Assembly (NCBI GenBank): GCA_964454305.1
Contig: CAYVXX010000001.1
Location: 62,001-126,000 of the forward strand
Length of the DNA: 64,000 nucleotides
From: JAUSPI01 sp964454305
GTDB taxonomy: Bacteria; Desulfobacterota; Syntrophia; Syntrophales; JADFWA01
Direction: 5' to 3'
Position numbers and translations under genes: made by a program. Of the stretch, positions 25,659-33,582 are shown one piece after another. Below the pieces are notes generated by a model. It ran no database searches. It was given only the letters and a program-made list of their open reading frames with translations, and was not told the origin of the DNA. Position 1 is the first letter of the stretch; each line of letters opens with the position of its first letter.

Positions 25659-26658
25659 AATCTTATACTATTTGAAAACCTCAGGCACAGATGAAGAACT
25701 GTTTCAGAAGGCTGATGAAGTAAGAAAAAAACATTGCGGTGATGAAGTACACATCCGGGGCATCATCGAATTTTCCAGCTATTGCTGCCGTAACTGTCTT
25801 TATTGCGGACTTCGAAAAGACAACAACAATCTGAACAGATACCGAATGGATGAGGAAGAAATAATAGGCCTTGCGCTACAGATCACGTCATTCGGCATCA
25901 AAACCATTGTCCTTCAATCGGGTGATGATTTTTATTTCACCCAATCCATGCTCTGCCGGATCATAGAGCGCATAAAAGAACATGCTGATGTTGCAATTAC
26001 CCTGAGTGTTGGGGAGAGACCATTTGAGGACTACAGGGCGTTTAAACTATCTGGAGCAGACCGCTACCTGCTCAAGCATGAAACAGCCAGTGAAGAGCTG
26101 TACAAAAAGTTTCACCCCTACCAGTACCTTAAACACAGGATACGCACTCTGGAATATTTACGGGAAACAGGATACCAGATTGGAACCGGAAACATTGTAG
26201 GACTTCCAGGTCAAAGCATAAATGATCTTTATGCGGATATCCTGCTGCTGAAGGAACTGGATACGGATATGTTGTCCATCGGTCTTTTTATTCCTCAGCA
26301 CGATACGCCTTTGTCACAGGTTCCGCAAGGAGATTTATCATTAGCGTTGAGAGTTCTTGCACTGGCACGAATCGTGACCAGAGACTCTCATATGCCCGTG
26401 ACTACGGCAATTGCAACCGCCGATCCTGAAAGGGGGCTTTTCCGTGGATTAAAGACAGGAGTAAATGTCATTATGCCCGATTTCACGCCTGACCGTCACA
26501 GAAAAGATTACACAATCTACGACAACAAGGCACACATAACATTAGAAAAAGCTAAAGAAACAATCCTGAAGGCAAAGAGGGTTATTTCATCTCACAAAGG
26601 TGATTCTCTCAAATACTCACCAATAAAATTTTCAAAGTCTGTAGGATCAAGAAAATAG
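25645..26658 (+). CDS. hydE: [FeFe] hydrogenase maturation radical SAM enzyme HydE
   Basis: 337 residues of the BioB/PylB-like class. HydE acts after HydG on the organometallic precursor during assembly of the 2Fe subcluster. The radical SAM motif is CCRNCLYCGLRKDN near residue 53. LQSGDD and KHETASEELY match the family's substrate-binding regions, and NIVGLPGQS is a later conserved loop. Overlaps the preceding small gene by 14 bp. It is the last gene of the maturation operon; I see no clear terminator, and the next 200 bp hold only a LysR remnant. Confidence 0.95.
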   Translation: MNRDEILYYLKTSGTDEELFQKADEVRKKHCGDEVHIRGIIEFSSYCCRNCLYCGLRKDNNNLNRYRMDEEEIIGLALQITSFGIKTIVLQSGDDFYFTQSMLCRIIERIKEHADVAITLSVGERPFEDYRAFKLSGADRYLLKHETASEELYKKFHPYQYLKHRIRTLEYLRETGYQIGTGNIVGLPGQSINDLYADILLLKELDTDMLSIGLFIPQHDTPLSQVPQGDLSLALRVLALARIVTRDSHMPVTTAIATADPERGLFRGLKTGVNVIMPDFTPDRHRKDYTIYDNKAHITLEKAKETILKAKRVISSHKGDSLKYSPIKFSKSVGSRK

Positions 26659-26870
26659 CAGTTAATCGTATTCAGCTTTTATCCAATATCTGATAATTCG
26701 AGCATGGTTACTTCTTTTTCCGATCTGATTCGTCCCCACAAATCCAGTTCGTAGCTGCCAGCAATGTCAAGGGAACTATCTTTTGTCGTCGAGGTTTTTG
26801 CAACAGTCGCGTTATGTCAGATCCGGGCTTAGTGTTTAATATAAGTAAGGCCAGCCTCATGGAAAAATGC

Positions 26871-27014
26871 ATCCAGATTCTTAGTGTACTTGGTCAGAAA
26901 CGGTTGGGTCAGAAATACCTTCCTGGCAGCACAGCTGAAGTTTCCTTTTTCAACAATAAGGACAAGAGATTCCATCTGTTGAATAGTGATATTCTTGAAT
27001 TGATCGTAACTCAT
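26871..27014 (-). pseudogene. truncated LysR regulator gene (first ~48 codons)
   Basis: Read from ATG 27014, MSYDQFKNITIQQMESLVLI and the following helix-turn-helix match the regulator at 13647-14567, then the similarity stops at about 26871 and the frame runs into unrelated sequence. The effector domain is absent. It is a by-product of the duplication that brought the promoter region here. Confidence 0.8.
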
Positions 27015-27032
27015 AAATAACTTAACTATCAT

Positions 27033-27104
27033 AAATTTCAGTTATAATTAGCTACGAACTATAACTATTATGAATTTGACTTATTCCCTAAATTTAGGTA
27101 GTCG
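27033..27104 (+). promoter_or_regulatory. duplicated LysR operator and promoter before the double-cubane operon
   Basis: GTTATA...TATAAC within AAATTTCA...TGAATTT (27033-27077) overlaps TTGACT (27076-27081), with TAGTCG 17 nt on. It copies the element at 14586-14657. The intact LysR protein encoded 13 kb away is the obvious candidate regulator. Confidence 0.6.
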
Positions 27105-27119
27105 CATAAAACCATATTA

Positions 27120-27265
27120 AAAGGAGTTTGGCCATGTATGAATTTTTCGGCTTTACCTGAACCACGATTCAAATTCTACCCGGGTTCGGTAGGCACGGGG
27201 CCAAACTGAAAAACCAATTCCCTTCCTTTTATTTCTAATCATCACTTTTCAAATCTTTTCAGTCT
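27120..27265 (+). repeat. duplicated leader segment, copy B
   Basis: Matches 18455-18600. The outer arms are a perfect AGTTTGGCC/GGCCAAACT here, where copy A has a G-U pair. Inner GAATTT/AAATTC and CTACC/GGTAG helices would give a three-way junction. It lies 90-230 nt before the intact reductase gene. Confidence 0.8.
27134..27238 (+). CDS. candidate 34-residue selenoprotein, copy B (UGA at codon 9)
   Basis: ATG 27134 follows AAGGAG by 7 nt. It reads MYEFFGFT-Sec-TTIQILPG and on to TAA 27236, the same length as copy A with no indels. UGA is at 27158-27160. A CTACC-CGGGTTC-GGTAG hairpin begins 15 nt later, and its loop resembles the CGGGA loop after the selD UGA. The nine codons up to the UGA are identical in the two copies. 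Alternatives are an 8-residue leader peptide, or no translation and only an RNA structure. Family unknown. Confidence 0.45.
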
Positions 27266-27352
27266 GGCTCATGCGCTTTCTTAATCGGATTCAGTCGCAA
27301 ACAGAGTGATGTGCGAGTGCTTCTAAAATAAAAACTTACAGGAGGAAAGAGA

Positions 27353-28630
27353 ATGAGCGAAGATTACAAAAGTATGTGGGAAAATTTAGGACTTGATCTT
27401 GCGGCGCACGATGCCCTGCTGGAGGTTCTTGGTAAAGGCTATCAGGATATTTATCTCGCCCAGAAGAACCGGCCGGAGGGAATGGGATATTTTGATTTCG
27501 TCATGAGCGAAGTTCACGGCCTGCGAATCAAAGAATTGATGGACGAAAAGGCGGCCGGCCGAAAGGTAATCGGATCCTTCTGCGTCTTTGTGCCCGAGGA
27601 GATCGTGCGGGCTGCCGATGCTACACTGGTTGGTCTTTGTACAGGAGCTGATTTTGCAATGGAAGAAGTGGAAAAACTTCTGCCCCGCAATACCTGCTCC
27701 CTCATCAAGTCGGCCTTCGGATTCAATCTGGCAAAAGTCTGTCCCTACATTGAGTGTGCGGACATGATTGTGGGAGAGAATACCTGCGATGGTAAGAAGA
27801 AGTCCTATGAGACACTGAATGCTCTCGTTTCTAATCTCTATGTTATGGATCTGCCACAGGTAAAATCCGCTGAAGGAAAAGCTCTTTTAAAAGCAGAATA
27901 TCTCCGCTTCAAGAAGGCTGTTGAAAAACTTACGGGCATAACCATTGATGCGGATAAACTCAAGAAAGGTATTGAGATCGTCAACAACAAGCGGAAGGTT
28001 ATTCACAGGCTTTCATGTCTGCGAAAAGCAAACCCGGCCCCAATCTCAGGACTGGACGCACTTTTGGCTAATCAGGTCTATTTCTATGATGACCCTGTAC
28101 GTTTTACCGATTCGGTTAATAATATCTGCGACGAACTGGAAGCACGTATCGAGAAGAAGGAGGGGGTCGTTCCGGAATCAGCTCCAAGAATCTTAATATC
28201 CGGCTGCCCCATGGCCGTTCCCAACTGGAAGCTCCCCTGGATTATAGAGACTGCCGGTGCCGTTATTGTGGGGGAAGAGTCATGTGTGGGTGAGCGGGGC
28301 ACGCGCAACCTGACCGATGACTCCGGAAATACTCTGGATAAACTTATGGAGGCCGTTGTTGACCGCTATTTCAAGGTAGACTGCGCCATCTTCACACCAA
28401 ATCCGGATCGTTTCGATCATATTGTTGAGATGGTTGAAAAATATCAGGCAGACGGCGTCATCCATTACGGTCTGCAATTCTGCCAGCCCTATCTCATGGA
28501 AGCCATGCTTGTTGAAAAAGCCCTTGAAGCAAAGAATATTCCCACACTTAGGATTGATACGGACTACAGCATGGAGGATGTGGGACAGCTCAAAACAAGA
28601 GTCGAGGCGTTTGTTGAAATGATAAGATAG
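27353..28630 (+). CDS. double-cubane-cluster reductase-type protein (2-hydroxyacyl-CoA dehydratase family)
   Basis: 425 residues of the 2-hydroxyglutaryl-CoA dehydratase D-component superfamily. It is a single-gene form, with no separate second dehydratase subunit nearby. Cluster-ligand Cys occur in GLCTGADF, NTCSLI, KVCPYIECADM and GENTCDGKKKS. The single subunit plus a dedicated ATPase is the arrangement of the double-cubane [8Fe-9S] proteins, which perform ATP-driven low-potential reductions of small molecules. The physiological substrate is unknown. AGGAGG precedes ATG 27353. Expression is probably controlled by the duplicated LysR promoter upstream. Confidence 0.82.
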   Translation: MSEDYKSMWENLGLDLAAHDALLEVLGKGYQDIYLAQKNRPEGMGYFDFVMSEVHGLRIKELMDEKAAGRKVIGSFCVFVPEEIVRAADATLVGLCTGADFAMEEVEKLLPRNTCSLIKSAFGFNLAKVCPYIECADMIVGENTCDGKKKSYETLNALVSNLYVMDLPQVKSAEGKALLKAEYLRFKKAVEKLTGITIDADKLKKGIEIVNNKRKVIHRLSCLRKANPAPISGLDALLANQVYFYDDPVRFTDSVNNICDELEARIEKKEGVVPESAPRILISGCPMAVPNWKLPWIIETAGAVIVGEESCVGERGTRNLTDDSGNTLDKLMEAVVDRYFKVDCAIFTPNPDRFDHIVEMVEKYQADGVIHYGLQFCQPYLMEAMLVEKALEAKNIPTLRIDTDYSMEDVGQLKTRVEAFVEMIR

Positions 28631-28644
28631 GAGAGGCGGCCTGA

Positions 28645-29394
28645 ATGCGACTTGCCGGTATCGACATCGGTTCCCGAACCATTGAACTGGTAGTGTTAAA
28701 CGAAAGAGGGATTATTGAAAGCAAGCAGGCAGAGTCCGGCTTTGATCCGATGACGCAGACAAAAGAACTCCTTGAAGGGGTTCAGTATGACCGCATTATG
28801 GCTACCGGTTATGGACGTCATCTCTTTGAACTTTCTTTTGATGCCCCAACAGTTACGGAGATCAAGGCCTATGCTGTGGGCGCAAGGTCTCTGTTTCCTG
28901 AAGTCAGGACAATACTGGATATCGGAGGTCAGGACTCCAAGGCTATTTCGGTTAGTGATGAGGGAAAAGTTGTTAAGTTCGAGATGAACGACAGATGTGC
29001 AGCCGGGACTGGAAAATTTTTGGAAATTATGGCGACCACTCTCGGCTTTAGTTTAGATCAGTTTGGTGTGGAGGCACTTCAGGCAACCAAAGATATCCGG
29101 ATAAATAGTATGTGTACCGTGTTTGCGGAATCGGAAGTCACCTCCCTTGTAGCTAAAGGAGTTAACCGGCGAGATATCGCCCTGGGTCTGCACCACTCTG
29201 TAGTACGCCGGGCCGTGGGAATGTTAAAAAGGGTCTCGGTTAAAGAACCTATCATCTTTGCCGGGGGCGTGGCAAGAAATCCATGCACGCGCCATCTGTT
29301 GGAAGAGGTACTCGGACAAAAGATTGTGATACCTGAAAACCCGCAGATGGTGGGAGCACTTGGTGCGGCATTGCTCGCAGGTGAAAAGGGATAA
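28645..29394 (+). CDS. activator ATPase of the double-cubane reductase (BcrAD/HgdC family)
   Basis: 249 residues of the ASKHA-fold activators. It has a phosphate-binding loop GIDIGSRTIELVVL, LDIGGQDSKAI, and the two Cys that bridge a [4Fe-4S] cluster across the homodimer in NDRCAAGTGKFLE and SMCTVFAESEV, followed by GGVARNPCTRHLL. It hydrolyses ATP to push an electron into the partner protein. It starts 14 bp after the partner gene with GGAGAGG upstream, so the two are co-transcribed. A decayed copy of its end is at about 18900-19055. Confidence 0.9.
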   Translation: MRLAGIDIGSRTIELVVLNERGIIESKQAESGFDPMTQTKELLEGVQYDRIMATGYGRHLFELSFDAPTVTEIKAYAVGARSLFPEVRTILDIGGQDSKAISVSDEGKVVKFEMNDRCAAGTGKFLEIMATTLGFSLDQFGVEALQATKDIRINSMCTVFAESEVTSLVAKGVNRRDIALGLHHSVVRRAVGMLKRVSVKEPIIFAGGVARNPCTRHLLEEVLGQKIVIPENPQMVGALGAALLAGEKG

Positions 29395-29452
29395 ATTTTA
29401 TTTGTATAGGTAAAATGACACTATTTGTTTACATTAAAGAAAGAGGATAAAA

Positions 29453-30343
29453 ATGAATGGCAAGAAAGGATTTACACTTGGTTTATGTGCTGTATTTATG
29501 TTCGCATCGTTGAGCATAGCTACGCCATCTTATGGGGAAAGTGTGCTCAATAAGATAGAGAAGACAGGCAAGGTCAATATGGGCTTTCGAGAAGGCTCCG
29601 TTCCCTTTGGTTTTATGAATCAAAAAGGGGAATGGGTGGGCTTTGGTCTGGACCTTGGGAAGGAAATCGTGAAGGCCTTAGAGCAGAAATTTGGAAAAAA
29701 TATCAAACTGGTCAAGAAACCGATCAATCCCAAGACCCGGATTCCCCTGGTCGTAAACGGTACGGTCGATATCGGCATCGGATCAACAACCATTACCCTG
29801 GCCAGGGAAGAAGTCGTCGACTTCAGCCTTCCCTATTTTCTCACAGGGACCAGGCTTTTGGTTCCAAAGGACAGTCCCATCAAAGATTTTCCGGATCTGG
29901 CAGGCAAGCGGGTCGGTATGGGTAGCGGATCCACCGCAAATATTAAAGGGATAGACAGAGCAGTCGCATCGGGTCTTATCAAACCAGCCTGTAAGAAGGT
30001 ACTCTTTGAAGAGCATAACAAGGGTTTCCTGGCACTGCAACAGGGTAAGATTCATGCCTATTTCACGGATGCCAGCATACTGGCCGGTATGAAGACAAAA
30101 GCCCGGAATCCAGGCAATTGGAAAATTGTTGGTAGATACCTAACATATGAACCCTATGGAATCATTCTTCCTGAAAATCAGGGTGAATGGCGTGATTTCG
30201 TGAACGCCACGCTTATTAAAATGATTAAAAGCGGCAAGTTTGAGGAAATCTACGACAAATGGTTCGGTCCGAACGGTGAGGTACCATTGCCTATGAGTGA
30301 TGAGTACAAGACTTTACTTAAGGCTCTGAGCTATCCGGATTAG
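29453..30343 (+). CDS. ABC transporter substrate-binding protein, amino-acid family
   Basis: 296 residues. The first ~28 are a signal peptide (basic start, ALSIATPSYG-like end). The mature part is a family-3 solute-binding protein: GFREGSVPFGFMNQKGEWVGF, then DIGIGSTTITLAREEVVDFS and GKRVGMGSGSTANIK. It would deliver a polar amino acid or similar compound to the two permeases that follow. Glutamate/aspartate binding is the nearest guess. Its position right after the reductase operon and before nifS-selD might mean a sulfur- or selenium-containing amino acid, which is inference. Confidence 0.85.
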   Translation: MNGKKGFTLGLCAVFMFASLSIATPSYGESVLNKIEKTGKVNMGFREGSVPFGFMNQKGEWVGFGLDLGKEIVKALEQKFGKNIKLVKKPINPKTRIPLVVNGTVDIGIGSTTITLAREEVVDFSLPYFLTGTRLLVPKDSPIKDFPDLAGKRVGMGSGSTANIKGIDRAVASGLIKPACKKVLFEEHNKGFLALQQGKIHAYFTDASILAGMKTKARNPGNWKIVGRYLTYEPYGIILPENQGEWRDFVNATLIKMIKSGKFEEIYDKWFGPNGEVPLPMSDEYKTLLKALSYPD

Positions 30344-30513
30344 AGCGCCGAAAAGGCCGAGGCCCTCATCAAGATCATAGCTTTCTGTGGGAAAGGCGTT
30401 TCAAAGAATGGACGTTGGCCTTTCGTGTATTTGTGCAAGAATTGGTTGCAAACAACGCTGTTCAAAAGTGATTGTTAGCAATTGTCAGTGGTTTCTCCGG
30501 TGCCGGATAGGTT

Positions 30514-31242
30514 ATGGATTTTTTTAATTATACCTTTGATTGGAGTGTTCTCTGGCGTCATCCATATGGCGGTTTGTTAATCAAGGGTATCCTAACAACC
30601 CTCCACTTATCACTACTGGCCTGGATGATCGCCGTGGTATTGGGTGTCACGATTGGCATTTTTCGGGTTTTACCGTTCCGGTTGGTCCGTTTCGCAGGAA
30701 GCGCCTATGTGCAGCTCTTTCGCAACGTACCCTTTCTGGTTCAACTTTTTTTCTGGTATTTCGCAGCGCCTCTATTACTGCCCAAACCAGCGCAGGAGTG
30801 GTTGTACGATAATGTGCCCAATTATTCATATTGGGCCGGAGTTATCTCCCTGGGAACATATACAGCTTCTCGGGTAGCAGAGCAGTTTCGTTCCGGTCTC
30901 TTGTCAATTTCGCAAGATCAATACCGGACTGCATATTCCACGGGTCTTACAACCTTGCAGACTTACCGTTACGTCATTGCTCCATATGCCTTCCGAATCA
31001 TTATACCACCCTTTACTACTGAATTTCTGACTTGTTTTAAAAATTCGGCTCTAACGATGACCATAGGCGTAATGGAGATCACACATACGGCCTATTATAT
31101 CGATTCATTTACCTGGCACGGCCTGGAGACGACCACGGCGGCCAGCCTGGTCTATTTATGCATCGCGCTATGCGTTGTGCTCTTTATGTCGTTTATAGAA
31201 AAAAGTATTCATATTCCAGGTATGATTGCCAGGGAACAATGA
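30514..31242 (+). CDS. amino-acid ABC transporter permease (GltJ-like)
   Basis: 242 residues with about five membrane segments and the polar-amino-acid permease signature: GILTTLHLSLLAW, FRNVPFLVQLFFWYF, and the EAA-loop region YRTAYSTGLTTLQTYRYVIAP that contacts the ATPase. It follows a 170-bp gap that holds no gene I can recognise. It ends 3 bp before the second permease, so the two form a heterodimeric channel. Confidence 0.88.
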   Translation: MDFFNYTFDWSVLWRHPYGGLLIKGILTTLHLSLLAWMIAVVLGVTIGIFRVLPFRLVRFAGSAYVQLFRNVPFLVQLFFWYFAAPLLLPKPAQEWLYDNVPNYSYWAGVISLGTYTASRVAEQFRSGLLSISQDQYRTAYSTGLTTLQTYRYVIAPYAFRIIIPPFTTEFLTCFKNSALTMTIGVMEITHTAYYIDSFTWHGLETTTAASLVYLCIALCVVLFMSFIEKSIHIPGMIAREQ

Positions 31243-31245
31243 GCT

Positions 31246-31899
31246 ATGGACCTGAGCGTCATTTCAATAAACTTTAAATTCATGATAGGAGGTCTTGTTC
31301 TAACTTTTGAGTTAGCCCTGATAACCATGGCGGGAGGTTTGATAGTCGGCATTATTCTGGCAATGGCTCGCCTTTCACCCAGACACTGTCTCTATTATCC
31401 GACCACCATCTACATCCATTTTTTTCGCGGTCTGCCTCTGATTTTGGTGATTTTCTGGTTATACTTTCTGTCGCCCGTTATTACAGGAAGATCGCTGGGA
31501 GCATTCTCCGCTGCTGTCATTTCTTTTATTGTATTTGAGGCTGCGTATTTCGCTGAAATTATACGTGCCGGGGTACAATCCGTTTCCCACGGACAGGCCA
31601 TGGCCGCCTACTCCAGCGGGCTGACCTTTTATCAAACCACACGTTATGTAATTCTGCCGCAGGCGCTGCATAATATGGTGCCTGCACTGGTCAATCAGGC
31701 CGTAATCATTTTTCAGGATACATCCCTGGCCTATGTCATCGGACTGAGAGAATTCTTGCGCCGGGTCAATTTGGTTGATGCCCGGGAGGCGCGGTCCGTT
31801 GAACTCTATCTCTTCGCCGGCTTGGTCTATTTCACAATCTGTTCCGCAGGTTCTCTGGCCAGCCATCGGCTCGAAAAGCGGCGAGCAAGGAGTTGTTAG
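31246..31899 (+). CDS. amino-acid ABC transporter permease (GltK-like)
   Basis: 217 residues, about five membrane segments. FRGLPLILVIFWLYF and the EAA-type loop AMAAYSSGLTFYQTTRYVILPQ match polar-amino-acid permeases. It starts 3 bp after the first permease and is followed 1 bp later by the ATPase gene. It is the second half of the membrane channel. Confidence 0.88.
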   Translation: MDLSVISINFKFMIGGLVLTFELALITMAGGLIVGIILAMARLSPRHCLYYPTTIYIHFFRGLPLILVIFWLYFLSPVITGRSLGAFSAAVISFIVFEAAYFAEIIRAGVQSVSHGQAMAAYSSGLTFYQTTRYVILPQALHNMVPALVNQAVIIFQDTSLAYVIGLREFLRRVNLVDAREARSVELYLFAGLVYFTICSAGSLASHRLEKRRARSC

Positions 31900-31900
31900 A

Positions 31901-32629
31901 TTGATTAAAATTAAAGGCGTGAGCCTGTGGTATGATAAAGGATTTAAAGCGCTTGATAATATCACTGAAACAATACAAAGAGGCCAGACAGTCGTCATAT
32001 GTGGCCCCAGTGGTTCAGGAAAAAGTTCACTGCTCAGGTGTATGAACGGCCTGGAGCGTTTCCAGGAAGGCGAGATTTTTGTCGATGGAGTATCCGTGCA
32101 GGATCCCGAAACAGATATCCATAAACTCCGCTCTGATATCGGTGTGGTATTCCAGCGTTTTGAGCTCTATCCTCACATGACAGCAATGCAGAATATAACC
32201 TTGGCGCCTATCCGGGTTCGTCACAAATCAAAAAGAGAGGCTGAGGAAAAGGCCATGGAGCTACTCGAACGGGTGGAGATCCCGGAACAAGCTTTTAAAT
32301 ACCCGGAAGAACTTTCTGGAGGCCAGAAGCAGCGGGTAGCCATCGCCCGAGCCATGGCTATGGAACCCAAAACTATGCTTTTTGATGAGCCTACTTCGGC
32401 CCTGGACCCGGAAATGATTAAAGAGGTCCTCGATGTCATGATTAACCTGGCCAGGGAAGGAATGACCATGGTTGTGGTAACTCATGAGATGGGATTTGCC
32501 AGGGAAGTGGCCAATGAGATCATCTTTATGGATGAGGGGAGGATCATTGAGCGGGGCGCTGATCGCAGCTTTTTTGATAATCCGAAAAATGAAAGGACCC
32601 GTCAGTTCTTAAGTCGTATCTTGATATAG
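31901..32629 (+). CDS. amino-acid ABC transporter ATPase (GlnQ/GltL-like)
   Basis: 242 residues from TTG 31901, which has AAGGAG about 8 nt upstream and begins the family N-terminus (IKIKGVSLWYDKGFKALDN). Walker A is GPSGSGKSSLL, the signature is LSGGQKQRVAIARAM, Walker B is MLFDEPTSALDPE, and the H-loop is VVVTHEMGFA. An open frame extends back to 31775 inside the permease but is not needed. It completes a four-gene importer with the binding protein and two permeases. Confidence 0.92.
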   Translation: MIKIKGVSLWYDKGFKALDNITETIQRGQTVVICGPSGSGKSSLLRCMNGLERFQEGEIFVDGVSVQDPETDIHKLRSDIGVVFQRFELYPHMTAMQNITLAPIRVRHKSKREAEEKAMELLERVEIPEQAFKYPEELSGGQKQRVAIARAMAMEPKTMLFDEPTSALDPEMIKEVLDVMINLAREGMTMVVVTHEMGFAREVANEIIFMDEGRIIERGADRSFFDNPKNERTRQFLSRILI

Positions 32630-32663
32630 AATGATGGGGGTCAAAACCAGAGGGCCGTGTTAA

Positions 32664-33500
32664 ATGAAAAAAAGTGTCAAAATTTCCATATTGTGCGAAG
32701 ATCAAGCCAAAATGGGATACATGGACAAAATATTTTTAGGCCAACATGGATTTTCTGCTTTTATAGAAGCCGGGGAAAAGATTTTATTTGATACTGGTTC
32801 TACTGATGTTATTATCTATAATGCAGCTTTGCTTGGAATCAATTTGAATGCCACAGACTTGATTGTATTAAGCCATGGACACTGGGATCATGCCAATGGA
32901 CTGAAAGCACTCCATACAAAGGGAATAAAGAAGAAGCTTTTAGTCCACCCCGGCGCATTTATCGACAGACGCAAGGCAACAGGGGAATATAACGGCATGT
33001 CGTACAACCAGGAGGAAACGGCAGAAAAATTTGATTTGGTCTTATTAAAAGAGCCCTATCAAATTTCAGATAATATTTACTTTTTGGGAGAAATCCCCAG
33101 GGTCAATGAATTTGAAGCTAAAAAAACTACATTTTTTTACATGAATGAAGGGGAGAAACTTCAAGATTTCATTATGGATGATACAGCTCTTGCCATAAAA
33201 ACTGAAAAAGGATTGGTGATTGTTACCGGATGTTCACATGCAGGTATCTGCAATATTGTTGAGCATGCCAGAGAAGTTACCAATCAGGATAAAGTATATG
33301 TTGTTATGGGCGGCTTTCATCTGTTAGGAGATCAGTGTCAATTGCAAAAAACGATCGATTATTTCCTGAAAAACAGGGTTGAGCATTTGTATCCCATGCA
33401 TTGCACTGATTTACCATCTCTATCGAGGTTTTATGAAACGTTCGGAATCAAAAAGTTATGCGCCGGGGATACCATTGAAATCAATCACCGATCATTTTAG
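32664..33500 (+). CDS. metallo-beta-lactamase-fold hydrolase (COG1237-like)
   Basis: 278 residues. The metal-binding motif is LSHGHWDHANG near residue 72, with FDTGS before it and later ligands in TGCSHAGI and MGGFHLLG. COG1237 proteins resemble the dihydropterin-methyl-RFAP synthase homologues of archaea, but the reaction in bacteria is not known. It stands between the ABC transporter and the NifS-like gene on the same strand, with gaps of 34 and 82 bp. All ligand residues are present, so it should be an active enzyme. Confidence 0.82.
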   Translation: MKKSVKISILCEDQAKMGYMDKIFLGQHGFSAFIEAGEKILFDTGSTDVIIYNAALLGINLNATDLIVLSHGHWDHANGLKALHTKGIKKKLLVHPGAFIDRRKATGEYNGMSYNQEETAEKFDLVLLKEPYQISDNIYFLGEIPRVNEFEAKKTTFFYMNEGEKLQDFIMDDTALAIKTEKGLVIVTGCSHAGICNIVEHAREVTNQDKVYVVMGGFHLLGDQCQLQKTIDYFLKNRVEHLYPMHCTDLPSLSRFYETFGIKKLCAGDTIEINHRSF

Positions 33501-33582
33501 GGGAAGTGGTGTTTGGTGCACTCCAAGGCTTGCATAGAAACGGGGAGGAGATTCAAATTTTGTTTTTAAAGGAGGTCAACCA

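Noticed and set aside
30344..30513. Missing gene between the binding protein and the first permease
   Set aside because: 170 bp without a start, ribosome site and coding pattern together; a relic of coding sequence is possible but cannot be supported.
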